A stretch of DNA of 64,000 nucleotides from JADJYF01 sp965278995 (lineage in GTDB: Bacteria; Pseudomonadota; Gammaproteobacteria; Ga0077536), in contig OZ257136.1 in NCBI GenBank assembly GCA_965278995.1, positions 1,364,001-1,428,000 of the forward strand, written 5' to 3'. Position 1 is the first letter of the stretch, and each line of letters starts with the position of its first letter. The notes under the pieces are model-generated. The model saw only the letters and a program-made list of their open reading frames with translations, made no database searches and was not told where the DNA came from. This document shows, one piece after another, positions 1 through 8,023 of the stretch. A program made the position numbers and the translations under genes.

Positions 1-369
1 CTGGACCGGGCCGACACCGACACCGGAGCCGCCGCGATCACGCTTGATGACGAGCAGTTTCTTGCCATTCGGCAGGCCGGTCTTGGTCGCACCGGCAGCC
101 GCTGTACGGCAGGCAACGGCCCAGTCGTTGCCGGGGCGGTCGATATTGGCACCCGAGGTCGATTTGACATAGAGCAGGTGGGTATCGGTATCGCAAACAG
201 CAGCGACGGCGAGTTCCTGCGCGCTCAAGCTGGAAGCGGTGGCACCGCCCCAGTAGACCACGGTATCGGCATCGGTATTGCTGGTGGGGATATAGGCGAG
301 CACCGAGGTGCTGGCCAGCGCGAGGACTGCGCTAACAGCGCAACTCAGCGTCAATTTGGGAGAATTCAT
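1..369 (-). CDS. Secreted protein of unknown function, C-terminus off the window
   Basis: The reading frame runs leftward off the edge from an ATG whose complement is at 367-369; 123 codons are visible. The first 25 or so residues form a typical Sec signal peptide (MNSPKLTLS, then a hydrophobic stretch ending STSVLA). The mature part contains VVYWGGATAS, a cysteine in VCDTDTH and another in AVACRTA, and a glycine-rich GGGSGVGVG segment. I do not recognise a named family. The glycine-rich segment and overall style faintly resemble periplasmic substrate-binding proteins, but that is only an impression. It lies 52 bp downstream of a VPxPA-CTERM gene on the same strand and could be co-transcribed with it. 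Confidence 0.7.
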   Translation of the reverse strand, partial: MNSPKLTLSCAVSAVLALASTSVLAYIPTSNTDADTVVYWGGATASSLSAQELAVAAVCDTDTHLLYVKSTSGANIDRPGNDWAVACRTAAAGATKTGLPNGKKLLVIKRDRGGSGVGVGPVQ

Positions 370-421
370 TCGTTACACTCCAATGGAAATCTTGTATCTC
401 TAGCGCCGATCACGTGAGCGT

Positions 422-1192
422 TCAACCGACGCGGCGGCGAGCGATGCCGGCAAGCCCGGCCATGGCCGAGCCGAGCAGCCAGACCGCACCCGGCACCGGC
501 ACCGGTGCCGGCACGACATAGCTCAGCGAGGCGGCGCCGGCATCGAAGCCGAGTGTCCACGAGCCGGCGAATTTGGTGAAGTCGCCTTCGAAGCCTGCAT
601 TGTCGCCCTGGTCGGCAAAGAAGGCATAAAACGGCAGACTCTCGCCGACCCCACCGACGCTCGCGAAGTTCGCACCGCCATTTGAAGACGGCGTGAAGTA
701 CTGGTTTTGGTTGGCGGCGAAGAACGCATTGGTCGAGGCCAGATTGGCATTGACTTTGTTGGTGCGGAAATCAGCGAAGTTCAACGCAACCTGGTCGAGT
801 CCGTTGAACGAGCCCGAGCCCTGCTCCGGCAGTGTATCCAGATTGGTCGAGGTGCTCAGACCGCCATACAGCACGCTGGGTGGATCCGAGAAGGCGTCGC
901 CGATGCTGGCGCCAGCGATGTTCCAGCGCACGGTGCTGAGGTCGGTCTGCAAACCGAGCCACTGCGAAAGGGTATCGAGACTGGGCCCGAACAGCACGCG
1001 GCTGAGATCGGCATTGGCACGGAAATCCGTGGTCGTTTCGAGCAGGTTGATCACAATGGAACTGGGGGCGCCTGAATTGCCGTTGGTGGCGGAGAAGAAC
1101 AGGCCCTCAATATCGATAGGCGCCGCACTCGCCAGACCACTAAGCGATAGTGTCATAGCGGCTGCGAGCGCTTTAAGTTTCGGGTGAGTCAT
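422..1192 (-). CDS. VPxPA-CTERM sorted exported protein (copy 1)
   Basis: A 256-residue exported protein. The ATG at 1192 is preferred over more upstream in-frame starts because it begins directly at the signal peptide (MTHPKLKAL, hydrophobic core, cleavage near LASAAP) and has GGGAG upstream. The C-terminus has the exosortase tripartite signal: VPVPGAVW, a hydrophobic helix (LLGSAMAGLAGIA) and a basic RRR tail. That is the VPLPA variant of PEP-CTERM. Family knowledge: such proteins are cleaved at the motif by an exosortase and passed to the cell surface. The middle is rich in Asn, Phe and Ser, and its function is unknown. It is a paralog of the gene at 1531-2301, of identical length. A phased TGACG array lies 150-235 bp upstream. 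Confidence 0.85.
   Translation of the reverse strand: MTHPKLKALAAAMTLSLSGLASAAPIDIEGLFFSATNGNSGAPSSIVINLLETTTDFRANADLSRVLFGPSLDTLSQWLGLQTDLSTVRWNIAGASIGDAFSDPPSVLYGGLSTSTNLDTLPEQGSGSFNGLDQVALNFADFRTNKVNANLASTNAFFAANQNQYFTPSSNGGANFASVGGVGESLPFYAFFADQGDNAGFEGDFTKFAGSWTLGFDAGAASLSYVVPAPVPVPGAVWLLGSAMAGLAGIARRRVG
426..859. repeat. Near-identical direct repeat, left copy
   Basis: This segment matches 1535-1968 at a constant offset of 1109 bases with a single mismatch (536 versus 1645). It covers the C-terminal half of the two VPxPA-CTERM genes. Outside it, from 860/1969 onward, the genes differ at many positions, so the identity boundary is sharp. Confidence 0.95.
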
Positions 1193-1342
1193 ATAAGCGT
1201 TGCTCCCTAAGGTAAGCATAAAAATATTGCGACCAGTTCTGCTCGCCAATCCGTGCAGGAGTAAGCTCGGGCTTTCGCATCTTGCTCACTCCGCAGGCTG
1301 TATCGCTCACGTAGAGAGTGCAAGGGGAAGATTTCCTGCGTT

Positions 1343-1426
1343 TGACGGTTGGTTGACGTTTTGATGACGCGAGTCTGGCCCGCCTTCATGACGGCTTGAT
1401 GACTGTTCAGTGACGCAATAATGACG
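1343..1426 (-). promoter_or_regulatory. 11-bp phased TGACG array (Pho-box-like operator)
   Basis: TGACG starts at 1343, 1354 and 1365, with a degenerate TGGCC at 1376. A second block follows at 1389, 1400 (TGACT), 1411 and 1422. Spacing inside each block is exactly 11 bases and the blocks are separated by 13. Read on the minus strand, toward the gene starting at 1192, the half-site is (C/A)GTCA, usually followed by T. Direct repeats of a GTCA core every 11 bp are the layout bound by PhoB-type (OmpR family) response regulators. Assignment to PhoB itself is inference. The array lies upstream of VPxPA-CTERM copy 1. Confidence 0.6.
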
Positions 1427-1437
1427 CTGAAACGCGC

Positions 1438-1461
1438 GGCGGCCAGACTGAGCTGGCCGCC
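1438..1461. other. Strong hairpin without T-run, downstream of copy 2
   Basis: A 9-bp perfect stem, GGCGGCCAG (1438-1446) with CTGGCCGCC (1453-1461), closes a 6-base loop. It lies about 70 bp past the stop of the minus-strand gene at 1531-2301 and next to the TGACG array. No T-tract follows on either strand, so a rho-independent terminator is unproven; it may be a transcript-end stabiliser. Confidence 0.4.
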
Positions 1462-1530
1462 GACGTGAAATGCTTGGGAGAAGTTGCGCCACCGACAAAG
1501 TCGCGCAACTGCGTGAGCGCTACCCGGCTT

Positions 1531-2301
1531 TCAGCCGACGCGGCGGCGAGCGATGCCGGCAAGCCCGGCCATGGCCGAGCCGAGCAGCCAGACCGCACCC
1601 GGCACCGGCACCGGTGCCGGCACGACATAGCTCAGCGAGGCGGCACCGGCATCGAAGCCGAGTGTCCACGAGCCGGCGAATTTGGTGAAGTCGCCTTCGA
1701 AGCCTGCATTGTCGCCCTGGTCGGCAAAGAAGGCATAAAACGGCAGACTCTCGCCGACCCCACCGACGCTCGCGAAGTTCGCACCGCCATTTGAAGACGG
1801 CGTGAAGTACTGGTTTTGGTTGGCGGCGAAGAACGCATTGGTCGAGGCCAGATTGGCATTGACTTTGTTGGTGCGGAAATCAGCGAAGTTCAACGCAACC
1901 TGGTCGAGTCCGTTGAACGAGCCCGAGCCCTGCTCCGGCAGTGTATCCAGATTGGTCGAGGTGCTCAGGCCGCCGTGCAGAACGCTGGGCGGATCGGAGA
2001 ACGCGTCGCCGATACTGGCGCCGGCGATGTTCCAGCGCACGGTGCTGAGATCTGTCTGCAGACCGAGCCACTGCGAAAGTGTGTCGAGGCTGGGCCCGAA
2101 CAGCACGCGGCTGAGCCCGGCATTGGCGCGGAACTCAGGGGTCGTTTCGAGCAGGTTGATAACAATGGAACTGGGTGAGCCTGAACTGCCATTAGTGGCC
2201 GAGAAGAACAGGCCTTCCTCACCGATAGGCGCCGCATTGGCCAACCCACAGAAAGACAGGGTGATGGCTGCAGCAAAGGATTTGAGTTTCAATTGGTTCA
2301 C
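1531..2301 (-). CDS. VPxPA-CTERM sorted exported protein (copy 2)
   Basis: A 256-residue paralog of 422-1192. The GTG at 2301 is chosen because AAGGA sits seven bases upstream and the start aligns with copy 1, giving a signal peptide that begins MNQLKLKS and ends near LANAAP. The upstream in-frame ATG at 2328 is less likely. The C-terminal VPVPGAVW motif, hydrophobic helix and RRR tail are identical to copy 1, while the N-terminal half has many substitutions. It is probably a surface or exported protein processed by the exosortase encoded at 34145. Its function beyond sorting is unknown. Confidence 0.85.
   Translation of the reverse strand: MNQLKLKSFAAAITLSFCGLANAAPIGEEGLFFSATNGSSGSPSSIVINLLETTPEFRANAGLSRVLFGPSLDTLSQWLGLQTDLSTVRWNIAGASIGDAFSDPPSVLHGGLSTSTNLDTLPEQGSGSFNGLDQVALNFADFRTNKVNANLASTNAFFAANQNQYFTPSSNGGANFASVGGVGESLPFYAFFADQGDNAGFEGDFTKFAGSWTLGFDAGAASLSYVVPAPVPVPGAVWLLGSAMAGLAGIARRRVG
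1535..1968. repeat. Near-identical direct repeat, right copy
   Basis: Partner of 426-859: 434 bases with one mismatch. See the left copy. Confidence 0.95.
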
Positions 2302-2587
2302 GGTGAGTTCCTTAATATAAAGCGTCATACATTCGTTTTTGTTATCGCCGAATCGAGCAGTCAGGCGACAGCGGCAGCGGTTGCTCGAGGACTCACAGGT
2401 CATCGGAACAAGCGCTTACGGCCGCCTACGCAGTACACGCTATCGGCCGCTAATGCGTCAAGACGGGCTCCACCCCGCAGGCCACCCATTTATGTGATGT
2501 AGTCCACGATATCGCTAACTGAGAATGAATATCAAGTCCGGTCGGCGGCGCGATGACGCGGCTTTGCCCTCCAGCTACGCTATGGTA

Positions 2588-2601
2588 AGTTACATGTAAC
2601 T
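2588..2601. promoter_or_regulatory. Palindromic operator of the mazEF-like operon
   Basis: AGTTACATGTAACT is a perfect 14-bp palindrome just upstream of the antitoxin's GGAGA ribosome-binding site. Type II antitoxins commonly autorepress through such sites, so this is a likely operator. Binding is inferred from position only. Confidence 0.55.
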
Positions 2602-2616
2602 ACCTGGAGAGCCGTG

Positions 2617-2838
2617 ATGGGCACTACCGAATCCCGCACCTCACACGACAAGGTACGTGAACATCGTGAGCGCCTTCGTGCCAAGGGTCTGCGCCCAATT
2701 CAGATCTGGGTACCAGACACACGCTCCAAGAAGTTCAAGACTGAAGCGCATCGCCAATCCCTGACCGTGGCCCAAAGTGAACAAGAGCGTGACGACCAGG
2801 CTTTCGTCAATTCAATCAGCGCTTGGGATGACACTTGA
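2617..2838 (+). CDS. MazE-like antitoxin (DUF3018 type)
   Basis: A 73-residue protein beginning MGTTESRTSHDK. The ATG at 2617 is preferred over the GTG at 2614 because GGAGA is then six bases away. The N-terminal part (KVREHRERLRAKGLRPIQI, then WVPDTRS) matches the DUF3018 antitoxin family that pairs with MazF-like toxins. The acidic C-terminus (SISAWDDT) would wrap the toxin. Its stop overlaps the toxin start, as expected for a translationally coupled toxin-antitoxin pair. A palindrome lies just upstream for autoregulation. Confidence 0.85.
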   Translation: MGTTESRTSHDKVREHRERLRAKGLRPIQIWVPDTRSKKFKTEAHRQSLTVAQSEQERDDQAFVNSISAWDDT

Positions 2839-3197
2839 AGCGCGGCGAGATTTGGACCGTGGCAGGCGGCCCTGGCTATGCCGGGAAGCCGCGCCCCGCT
2901 GTGATCGTGCAGGACGACACGTTTGATGCGACAGCGTCGGTGACCGTTTGCCCGTTGACCACCAATCCAACTGAAGCACCGCTGTTCCGCCTTGCTATCG
3001 AGTCCAACGAACGTAATGGTCTGCGAGCCCCATGCCGGATAATGGTCGACAAGCTCACCGCCGTACCACGCGTACGACTGGGCAAGATCATCGGGCGGCT
3101 TGATGACACCGATCTGAGACGGCTGAATTTATCAATGCTTGTGTTTTTGGGCCTGGCGGCTTCTCCTCGCGCGCGGAGCGCACGCCAGTCTGAGTGA
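2835..3197 (+). CDS. MazF-like mRNA interferase toxin
   Basis: A 120-residue protein starting at TTG (2835), which overlaps the antitoxin stop. MazF/PemK family marks are RGEIWTV at the start, GYAGKPRPAVIVQ, a VCPLTT strand and MVDKLTAV. The family cleaves single-stranded RNA at short motifs and is neutralised by the partner antitoxin. The last 15 or so residues (ASPRARSARQSE) are a basic tail not needed by the fold. The active-site residues around GKPRPA and the later T/D positions look intact, so it could be functional. Confidence 0.88.
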   Translation: MKRGEIWTVAGGPGYAGKPRPAVIVQDDTFDATASVTVCPLTTNPTEAPLFRLAIESNERNGLRAPCRIMVDKLTAVPRVRLGKIIGRLDDTDLRRLNLSMLVFLGLAASPRARSARQSE

Positions 3198-3364
3198 AGA
3201 GAGGCTATCCGCCCCTTGCGGGAGTAAATGCGCAGAATATCGGGCAGCCAAATCGTGTCTACGAAGTGCTTAATCGCAAGCGCCCGTTAACGATGGCCAT
3301 GGCGTGGAAATTACACAAGGGTCTGGGAATTCCAGCTGAGTCGTTGATCAAACAGGCGGCGTGA
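3194..3364 (+). pseudogene. HigA-like antitoxin remnant (C-terminal HTH only)
   Basis: A short open frame from GTG (3194) to TGA (3364). It ends in VYEVLNRKRPLTMAMAWKL followed by HKGLGIPAESLIKQAA, the C-terminal recognition-helix region of HigA-type (COG5499-like) antitoxins. Those proteins are usually about 120 residues; here only about 45 recognisable residues remain, fused to an unrelated start just after mazF. No HigB partner is present. It is a decayed fragment, probably left by recombination. Confidence 0.7.
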
Positions 3365-3413
3365 ATCCACCCCACTTTGCGCTGACGATCAATTGGCGCC
3401 TGATGCGACACAA

Positions 3414-4502
3414 TCAAGCCCCCCGCTTACTCGACCGAATATCCACAACAGGTGAGACCTCGACGGTCGGGTCGAAGTGTGCGATTCCTTCTTCCTCTTC
3501 TAAGTCAGGTACGTCGCTATCGAGCGGTGGAATCGGCCCGAGGCTGTCGTCCAGGTGGGCTTCCAATCCGGCTTCGGGATTGGACTCGAGTCTAGCGATA
3601 TCGCGTTGCTTGGCGCCTTTCGGCGCCCGCCGCTTGACCACGCCACCGGCATCCTGCGCGCGCAGCGTCTCCAGCCCATAAACCATGTTGCCGTAGAGTC
3701 CGGTATCAATGCGGTCGCGGGCGATGTCGGCGATGAGCGTTGAATCGATACCGCGTTTGCCGTCGGCATAGCCATAGACGAGGGCGAGTTCACACAGCGT
3801 ATTGATGACGCGTGGAATACCGCCGCTGTTCCAGAAGACCAGGCGAAGGGCGTTCTTATGAAACAGATTGGGGTTGCCGCCAGCGACTTCGATGCGATGG
3901 CGGATGTACTCGGCTGTTTCTTTTTCATCCAGCGGCTCGAGCTTGGCCAGCACACTGATGCGCTGGGCGAGCTGGCGGAGCTCATGGCGCTTGAGCAGAT
4001 CGTGCAGCTCGGGCTGGCCGACCAGCAGTAGCTGCATGACCATGTGATCGTCGGCATTCACATTGGTCAGCAGGCGCATTTCTTCCAGGATCTCGGGGTC
4101 GAGGTTCTGCGCCTCATCGACAATTAATAAGGTGCGCTTGCCGGCGGCATATTGCTGGCACAGGAATTCAACGAAATCCTGATAGAGCTCGACCTTGTCT
4201 TTATCCTTGAACGGCAGTCCGTAAGCCAGCGCGACCCATTGCATCAGATTGCCGAAAGACCGGTGGGTATTAGAAATCAGCCCGATGGTGACCGAGTCGC
4301 CGAGGTTGTTCAGGAGCTGGCGGATGAGAGTGGTCTTGCCCGAGCCGACCTCGCCGGTGATTACCGACAGGGTCAGCTGGTTGCTGACCGCGTACTCCAG
4401 CATCGACAACGCGAGCTGGTGCTTGCGGCTCTGGAACAGATAAGCCGGGTCGGGCAGCAGACTGAACGGTTTGGCCCGTAAGCCGTAAAATGCTTCGTAC
4501 AT
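3414..4502 (-). CDS. ExeA-like AAA ATPase, exosortase-locus type (copy A)
   Basis: A 362-residue AAA ATPase. Walker A is GEVGSGKTT (residues 50-58), Walker B is TLLIVDEAQ (about 124-132), and there is a sensor-like LVGQPEL. The start MYEAFYGLRAKPFSLLPD is characteristic of the ExeA/GspA-like ATPases found beside exosortase/EPS loci (TIGR03015 type). After about residue 270 comes a charged, acidic tail (DLEEEEGIAHFD) that copy B at 8682 lacks. No transmembrane segment is evident. It is transcribed away from the biosynthetic genes, 40 bp downstream of the phosphomutase on the same strand. The cellular role is not established for this family; coupling energy to polysaccharide or protein export is a guess. 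Confidence 0.85.
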   Translation of the reverse strand: MYEAFYGLRAKPFSLLPDPAYLFQSRKHQLALSMLEYAVSNQLTLSVITGEVGSGKTTLIRQLLNNLGDSVTIGLISNTHRSFGNLMQWVALAYGLPFKDKDKVELYQDFVEFLCQQYAAGKRTLLIVDEAQNLDPEILEEMRLLTNVNADDHMVMQLLLVGQPELHDLLKRHELRQLAQRISVLAKLEPLDEKETAEYIRHRIEVAGGNPNLFHKNALRLVFWNSGGIPRVINTLCELALVYGYADGKRGIDSTLIADIARDRIDTGLYGNMVYGLETLRAQDAGGVVKRRAPKGAKQRDIARLESNPEAGLEAHLDDSLGPIPPLDSDVPDLEEEEGIAHFDPTVEVSPVVDIRSSKRGA

Positions 4503-4542
4503 GGGCTGATTGTCTTATTTTTTAGTGACCTGTGAACTTAGC

Positions 4543-6273
4543 CTACGCTGAAACGCGAACGTGATCACTATTATCCACAAGCGCGCGTTCCATGCGCCTC
4601 AATATTCCGTCGGATTCGTCGATGAGGTGCGCAACTATCTGCTCAGCGCGAGATTTCGAATCTGCATTGGCATAGACCCGCATCTGCGGGGCATTTCCGG
4701 ATGGCCGCAGATGGGCAATGTCGCCATTGCGAAAATGGATTCGTATGCCATCAAGTACGTTGATTCTGGCTATCGTCCGGAAGCCGCTAGTTTCGTTAAA
4801 GAATTGTTCCAGCAAGGTTTTTATAGCAAACCATGGCGCTCGCTCGGCCTCATCCAAATCATCAAATGCCGCCGCGCCACTAGGTAAACCTTGGTCTGAT
4901 TCACCCGCTTCAAGGTAAATTTCAGTCAATGGCCCACCTGGGGACAAATGCAAGATAAGTTGCTGACTCGTCGATTGCGGGAAATCATCGATAAGTCCGG
5001 CGCAGCCGAAGCGCGGCGGCAGACTCGCCCAGAGCTTGCACAAATTGAAGTCGCACGATTTTGCGGCATATAAGTTAGCCAACATTGGCAGCACGGCGTC
5101 ACGTGTGGGAAGCGCCGCGAGTTCGCCTTGCTGGGTCTTGATTGGCGTGCCTAGCATAAACCCCCCGTTGGCCTCCCATCCCGCAATCCGAAGTCCATGA
5201 TTTGACTGTTGCATAGTCAGAAGCGCGGCAGCAATAAACGGCGATCCGATACGAGTCAGCTGTAACTTGACTCCATGCGCTCCGAGGAGTTTCTCCAAAG
5301 CATCGTTGGAGCTTATCGGTATCGCAGCCGCTTCAATCTCAAGAAAAATCGCGGTAACGAGACCAAGCAAATCACCTGGAAGAAAAGTCACTTCGATTTC
5401 GGAAGCAGCGTCGGACGCTTTGTTCGAAACCGCAATAACCAGTGGTCTATCCGAATCGCCATCGGTTGAGACGATTACGTGCGGCGAAAAGCCGCGTTGA
5501 GCAGCCTCGATAGCCAAATTTCGCATGTCAGTTAGCAGCTTGGCAGAGATGTTCTCTGTATCAAGCGCAATAAAAGTCTCGCTGCGCCCCGTTACTTCGA
5601 CTTCAGCGCCCAGCGACAGCAAAATTCGCGGGAGCAGGTCGCGACCAACTGCCGAATGCTGATAGACCAGCGCGCGCAAACCTGTAAGACCTCGAGGTGC
5701 AAAGTACTGTCGATATCGCTCCAGATAGTGAAATTCCGCCGCGGGGTCTACGGCCGGCAACCCGAACGGCTGTTTGAGCATGCCTTTAGAATCGAAACGG
5801 GAATTGGCTGCAGACAGCCGATATTGCTCTTCGCGCACTCTCCCCATCTGTTCAATGATCCCGGCTTCATCCGACTTCAACAGTTCGCCGCAAGCCTTAT
5901 AGAGCTTGATTCCGTTTCGATCGAACGGAATATGACTCCCTGTAACCATGAGGCTGGCGCAACGCCGACTGAAGGCGTAAGCGGCTAAAGCCGGCGTCGG
6001 AATATGGCCAGCATTCTCGATTTGTAGCCCAAGATCATCAATCGCTGCCCCAGCGGCGCCCATTATCCGTGGGGTACTGGGGCGCAAATCACCCGCTATC
6101 AGGACTGTAGATAAATTGTGGATATCCCCCGTTGCCAGAAGTGCGCAGAGCGCGCCACGAACGCTGATGAATGCCTCGATGTCGGTAATGTCTTTGACCA
6201 GGCCGCGCAAGCCGCTCGTCCCAAAGGCTAATGGTTCGGGAACGTAATCAAGAAAAGTAGGAGTAGAAGGCAT
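4543..6273 (-). CDS. manB: Phosphomannomutase/phosphoglucomutase (alpha-D-phosphohexomutase)
   Basis: A 576-residue phosphohexomutase that would interconvert mannose-6-phosphate and mannose-1-phosphate (or the glucose pair). Motifs in order: FGTSGLRG (17-24), the phosphoserine loop TGSHIP (111-116, Ser113), the metal loop DGDSDR (271-276), sugar-binding GWEANGGF (about 367-374), and a C-terminal phosphate-binding loop RPSGNAPQMR. In the last loop the common SGTEP is replaced by SGNAP. The protein is longer than the 450-470 residues of AlgC-type enzymes. It is divergent from manC, its expected pathway partner, across a 237-bp promoter region. Substrate preference cannot be fixed from sequence. 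Confidence 0.85.
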   Translation of the reverse strand: MPSTPTFLDYVPEPLAFGTSGLRGLVKDITDIEAFISVRGALCALLATGDIHNLSTVLIAGDLRPSTPRIMGAAGAAIDDLGLQIENAGHIPTPALAAYAFSRRCASLMVTGSHIPFDRNGIKLYKACGELLKSDEAGIIEQMGRVREEQYRLSAANSRFDSKGMLKQPFGLPAVDPAAEFHYLERYRQYFAPRGLTGLRALVYQHSAVGRDLLPRILLSLGAEVEVTGRSETFIALDTENISAKLLTDMRNLAIEAAQRGFSPHVIVSTDGDSDRPLVIAVSNKASDAASEIEVTFLPGDLLGLVTAIFLEIEAAAIPISSNDALEKLLGAHGVKLQLTRIGSPFIAAALLTMQQSNHGLRIAGWEANGGFMLGTPIKTQQGELAALPTRDAVLPMLANLYAAKSCDFNLCKLWASLPPRFGCAGLIDDFPQSTSQQLILHLSPGGPLTEIYLEAGESDQGLPSGAAAFDDLDEAERAPWFAIKTLLEQFFNETSGFRTIARINVLDGIRIHFRNGDIAHLRPSGNAPQMRVYANADSKSRAEQIVAHLIDESDGILRRMERALVDNSDHVRVSA

Positions 6274-6369
6274 GTACGTTCCGAGCTACGAGGCGTAGCT
6301 GTAAATGAACCCCGTCGAGCTGGTCGGTCGCCGTTTCTGTATTTTCGCGCCACCATGGATCGAGCAAAA

Positions 6370-6410
6370 TGTCGCAGTGCGACAAAATGCGCATACTTCA
6401 GTCATGAAGT
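6370..6410. promoter_or_regulatory. Two inverted repeats in the manB-manC divergent promoter
   Basis: The divergent intergenic region holds TGTCGCA-G-TGCGACA (6370-6384, 7-bp arms) and ACTTCA-GTCA-TGAAGT (6395-6410, 6-bp arms), 25 bp apart. Both look like dimeric regulator sites able to control both directions. The regulator is unknown, and no clear -35/-10 pair stands out. Confidence 0.4.
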
Positions 6411-6510
6411 GTCTGTAACATCGCGAGTCTGTTAGTATTAGTCTGGGAAATATGTCCATGATGCAGAACGTCCCAAGTAGCAAAAACGTTAGTTACGAGC
6501 GCAACACGTT

Positions 6511-7968
6511 GTGAGCAGAAACGCTTTAAGCATCACGCCAATCATTCTTGCTGGTGGCGGCGGAACACGCTTGTGGCCGCTTTCACGTGGTCATTATCCA
6601 AAGCAGTTTTTGGCTGTTAGCGGTACGAATTCATTATTGCAGCAAACGCTGGAGCGCTTGACCGGCGACAGCGACCTGAGCTTGTCCGCACCGCTCGTAG
6701 TGTGCAATGAGGAACATCGGTTCCTGGTTGCGGAACAAGCACGTCAGATCAACCTAGATCTGGCGAGTATCATTCTCGAGCCAACGGGCAGAAATACCGC
6801 GCCCGCCTTAACTGCCGCCGCGCTGATCGCGACCACAGGGTCACCTGACCCTTTGATACTGATGATGCCAGCGGATCACCTCATAACAGACCCTGCCGCA
6901 TTTCGGAGCGCGGTACTAACGGCGGCCAAGCACGCGCTTTCTGGCAAAGTCGTCACCTTCGGTATCATACCAACAGAGCCTGAGACAGGTTATGGCTATA
7001 TTGAGATTGGCCGGCCTCTAGAGCACGCTTTGGTGCCCGCCCATGCACTCAAAGGCTTCAAGGAAAAACCTGATCTGGCGCTCGCACAACACTATATCAG
7101 TAGTGGTAACTATCTGTGGAACGCTGGGATCTTCATGATGAAGACATCAACCTGGTTGAAGCACGCGCGCCAGTTCTGCCCGGCGATAGTAGACGCGGTG
7201 AGCGCAGCTGTCACAGGTGGCAGGGAGGATGGTGATTTTTTTCGGCTAGAAAGCGCGGCATTTTCCGCCAGTCCTGCCGACTCTATCGATTATGCGGTGA
7301 TGGAGCCCCTGTCCGCGCTGGGCGATGAGGCGGTAGTAGTCGCACTCGATGCTGGGTGGTCAGACGTTGGATCCTGGGCCAGCCTTTGGCAGGTTAGTTC
7401 TAAGGATGCCGATGGCAATATGTTACGTGGCGACGTATTCGCAATGGATGCGCGAGATAATATCGTGTTTGCCGAACATCGACTGGTTGCTGCTCTCGGG
7501 TGCGAGCATCTCGTTGTCGTGGAAACTGCCGATGCAGTCCTCGTCGCTGACAAGTCCAGAAGTCAGGATGTCAAATCCGTTGTTAATTGGCTAGCCACGC
7601 AAAACAGAGCGGAGCGCCTAACTCACCGGCGAGTGTTTCGGCCCTGGGGTAGCTACGAAGGAATTGACGCCGGCACGCGGTTCCAAGTCAAACATATCGT
7701 CGTCAAGCCGGGCGCCGCGCTGTCGCTACAGATGCATCACCATCGAGCCGAGCATTGGATAGTTGTTGCCGGCACAGCCAAAGTTACCCGTGGAGAGGAA
7801 ACGTTTCTGTTAACTGAGAACCAATCTACCTATATTCCAGTTGGTGTTACGCATCGATTGGAGAATCCCGGTACGATCCCATTGGATCTGATTGAGGTGC
7901 AATCGGGTAGCTACCTTGGTGAAGACGATATCGTCCGATTTGAGGACCGGTATAACCGGGAGAGCTGA
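6511..7968 (+). CDS. manC: Mannose-1-phosphate guanylyltransferase / mannose-6-phosphate isomerase
   Basis: A 485-residue bifunctional enzyme of the AlgA/ManC type, making GDP-mannose. The N-terminal nucleotidyltransferase has GGGGTRLWPLSR (15-26) and YPKQF, then EPTGRNTAPA and FKEKPD. The C-terminal cupin isomerase domain has PWGSYEGID, SLQMHHHRAEHW and the ending SGSYLGEDDIVRFEDRY. Both halves look complete. The start is a GTG (6511) with a weak ribosome-binding site. It opens the plus-strand operon that continues through the BY-kinase. Its product feeds Gmd and Fcl at 31950-34045. Confidence 0.95.
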   Translation: MSRNALSITPIILAGGGGTRLWPLSRGHYPKQFLAVSGTNSLLQQTLERLTGDSDLSLSAPLVVCNEEHRFLVAEQARQINLDLASIILEPTGRNTAPALTAAALIATTGSPDPLILMMPADHLITDPAAFRSAVLTAAKHALSGKVVTFGIIPTEPETGYGYIEIGRPLEHALVPAHALKGFKEKPDLALAQHYISSGNYLWNAGIFMMKTSTWLKHARQFCPAIVDAVSAAVTGGREDGDFFRLESAAFSASPADSIDYAVMEPLSALGDEAVVVALDAGWSDVGSWASLWQVSSKDADGNMLRGDVFAMDARDNIVFAEHRLVAALGCEHLVVVETADAVLVADKSRSQDVKSVVNWLATQNRAERLTHRRVFRPWGSYEGIDAGTRFQVKHIVVKPGAALSLQMHHHRAEHWIVVAGTAKVTRGEETFLLTENQSTYIPVGVTHRLENPGTIPLDLIEVQSGSYLGEDDIVRFEDRYNRES

Positions 7969-8023
7969 CTATGCACTTTGACTTAAAACATGCCTCAGTG
8001 GCGATATTGGAATTGGGGGATTC

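Noticed and set aside
1438..1461. The strong hairpin as a rho-independent terminator.
   Set aside because: No T-run on either strand; kept as a hairpin only.
693..2320. Two similar plus-strand frames (693-1187 and 1802-2320) that look like a conserved pair.
   Set aside because: Their similarity follows from the duplicated minus-strand VPxPA-CTERM genes they overlap; they have no independent support.
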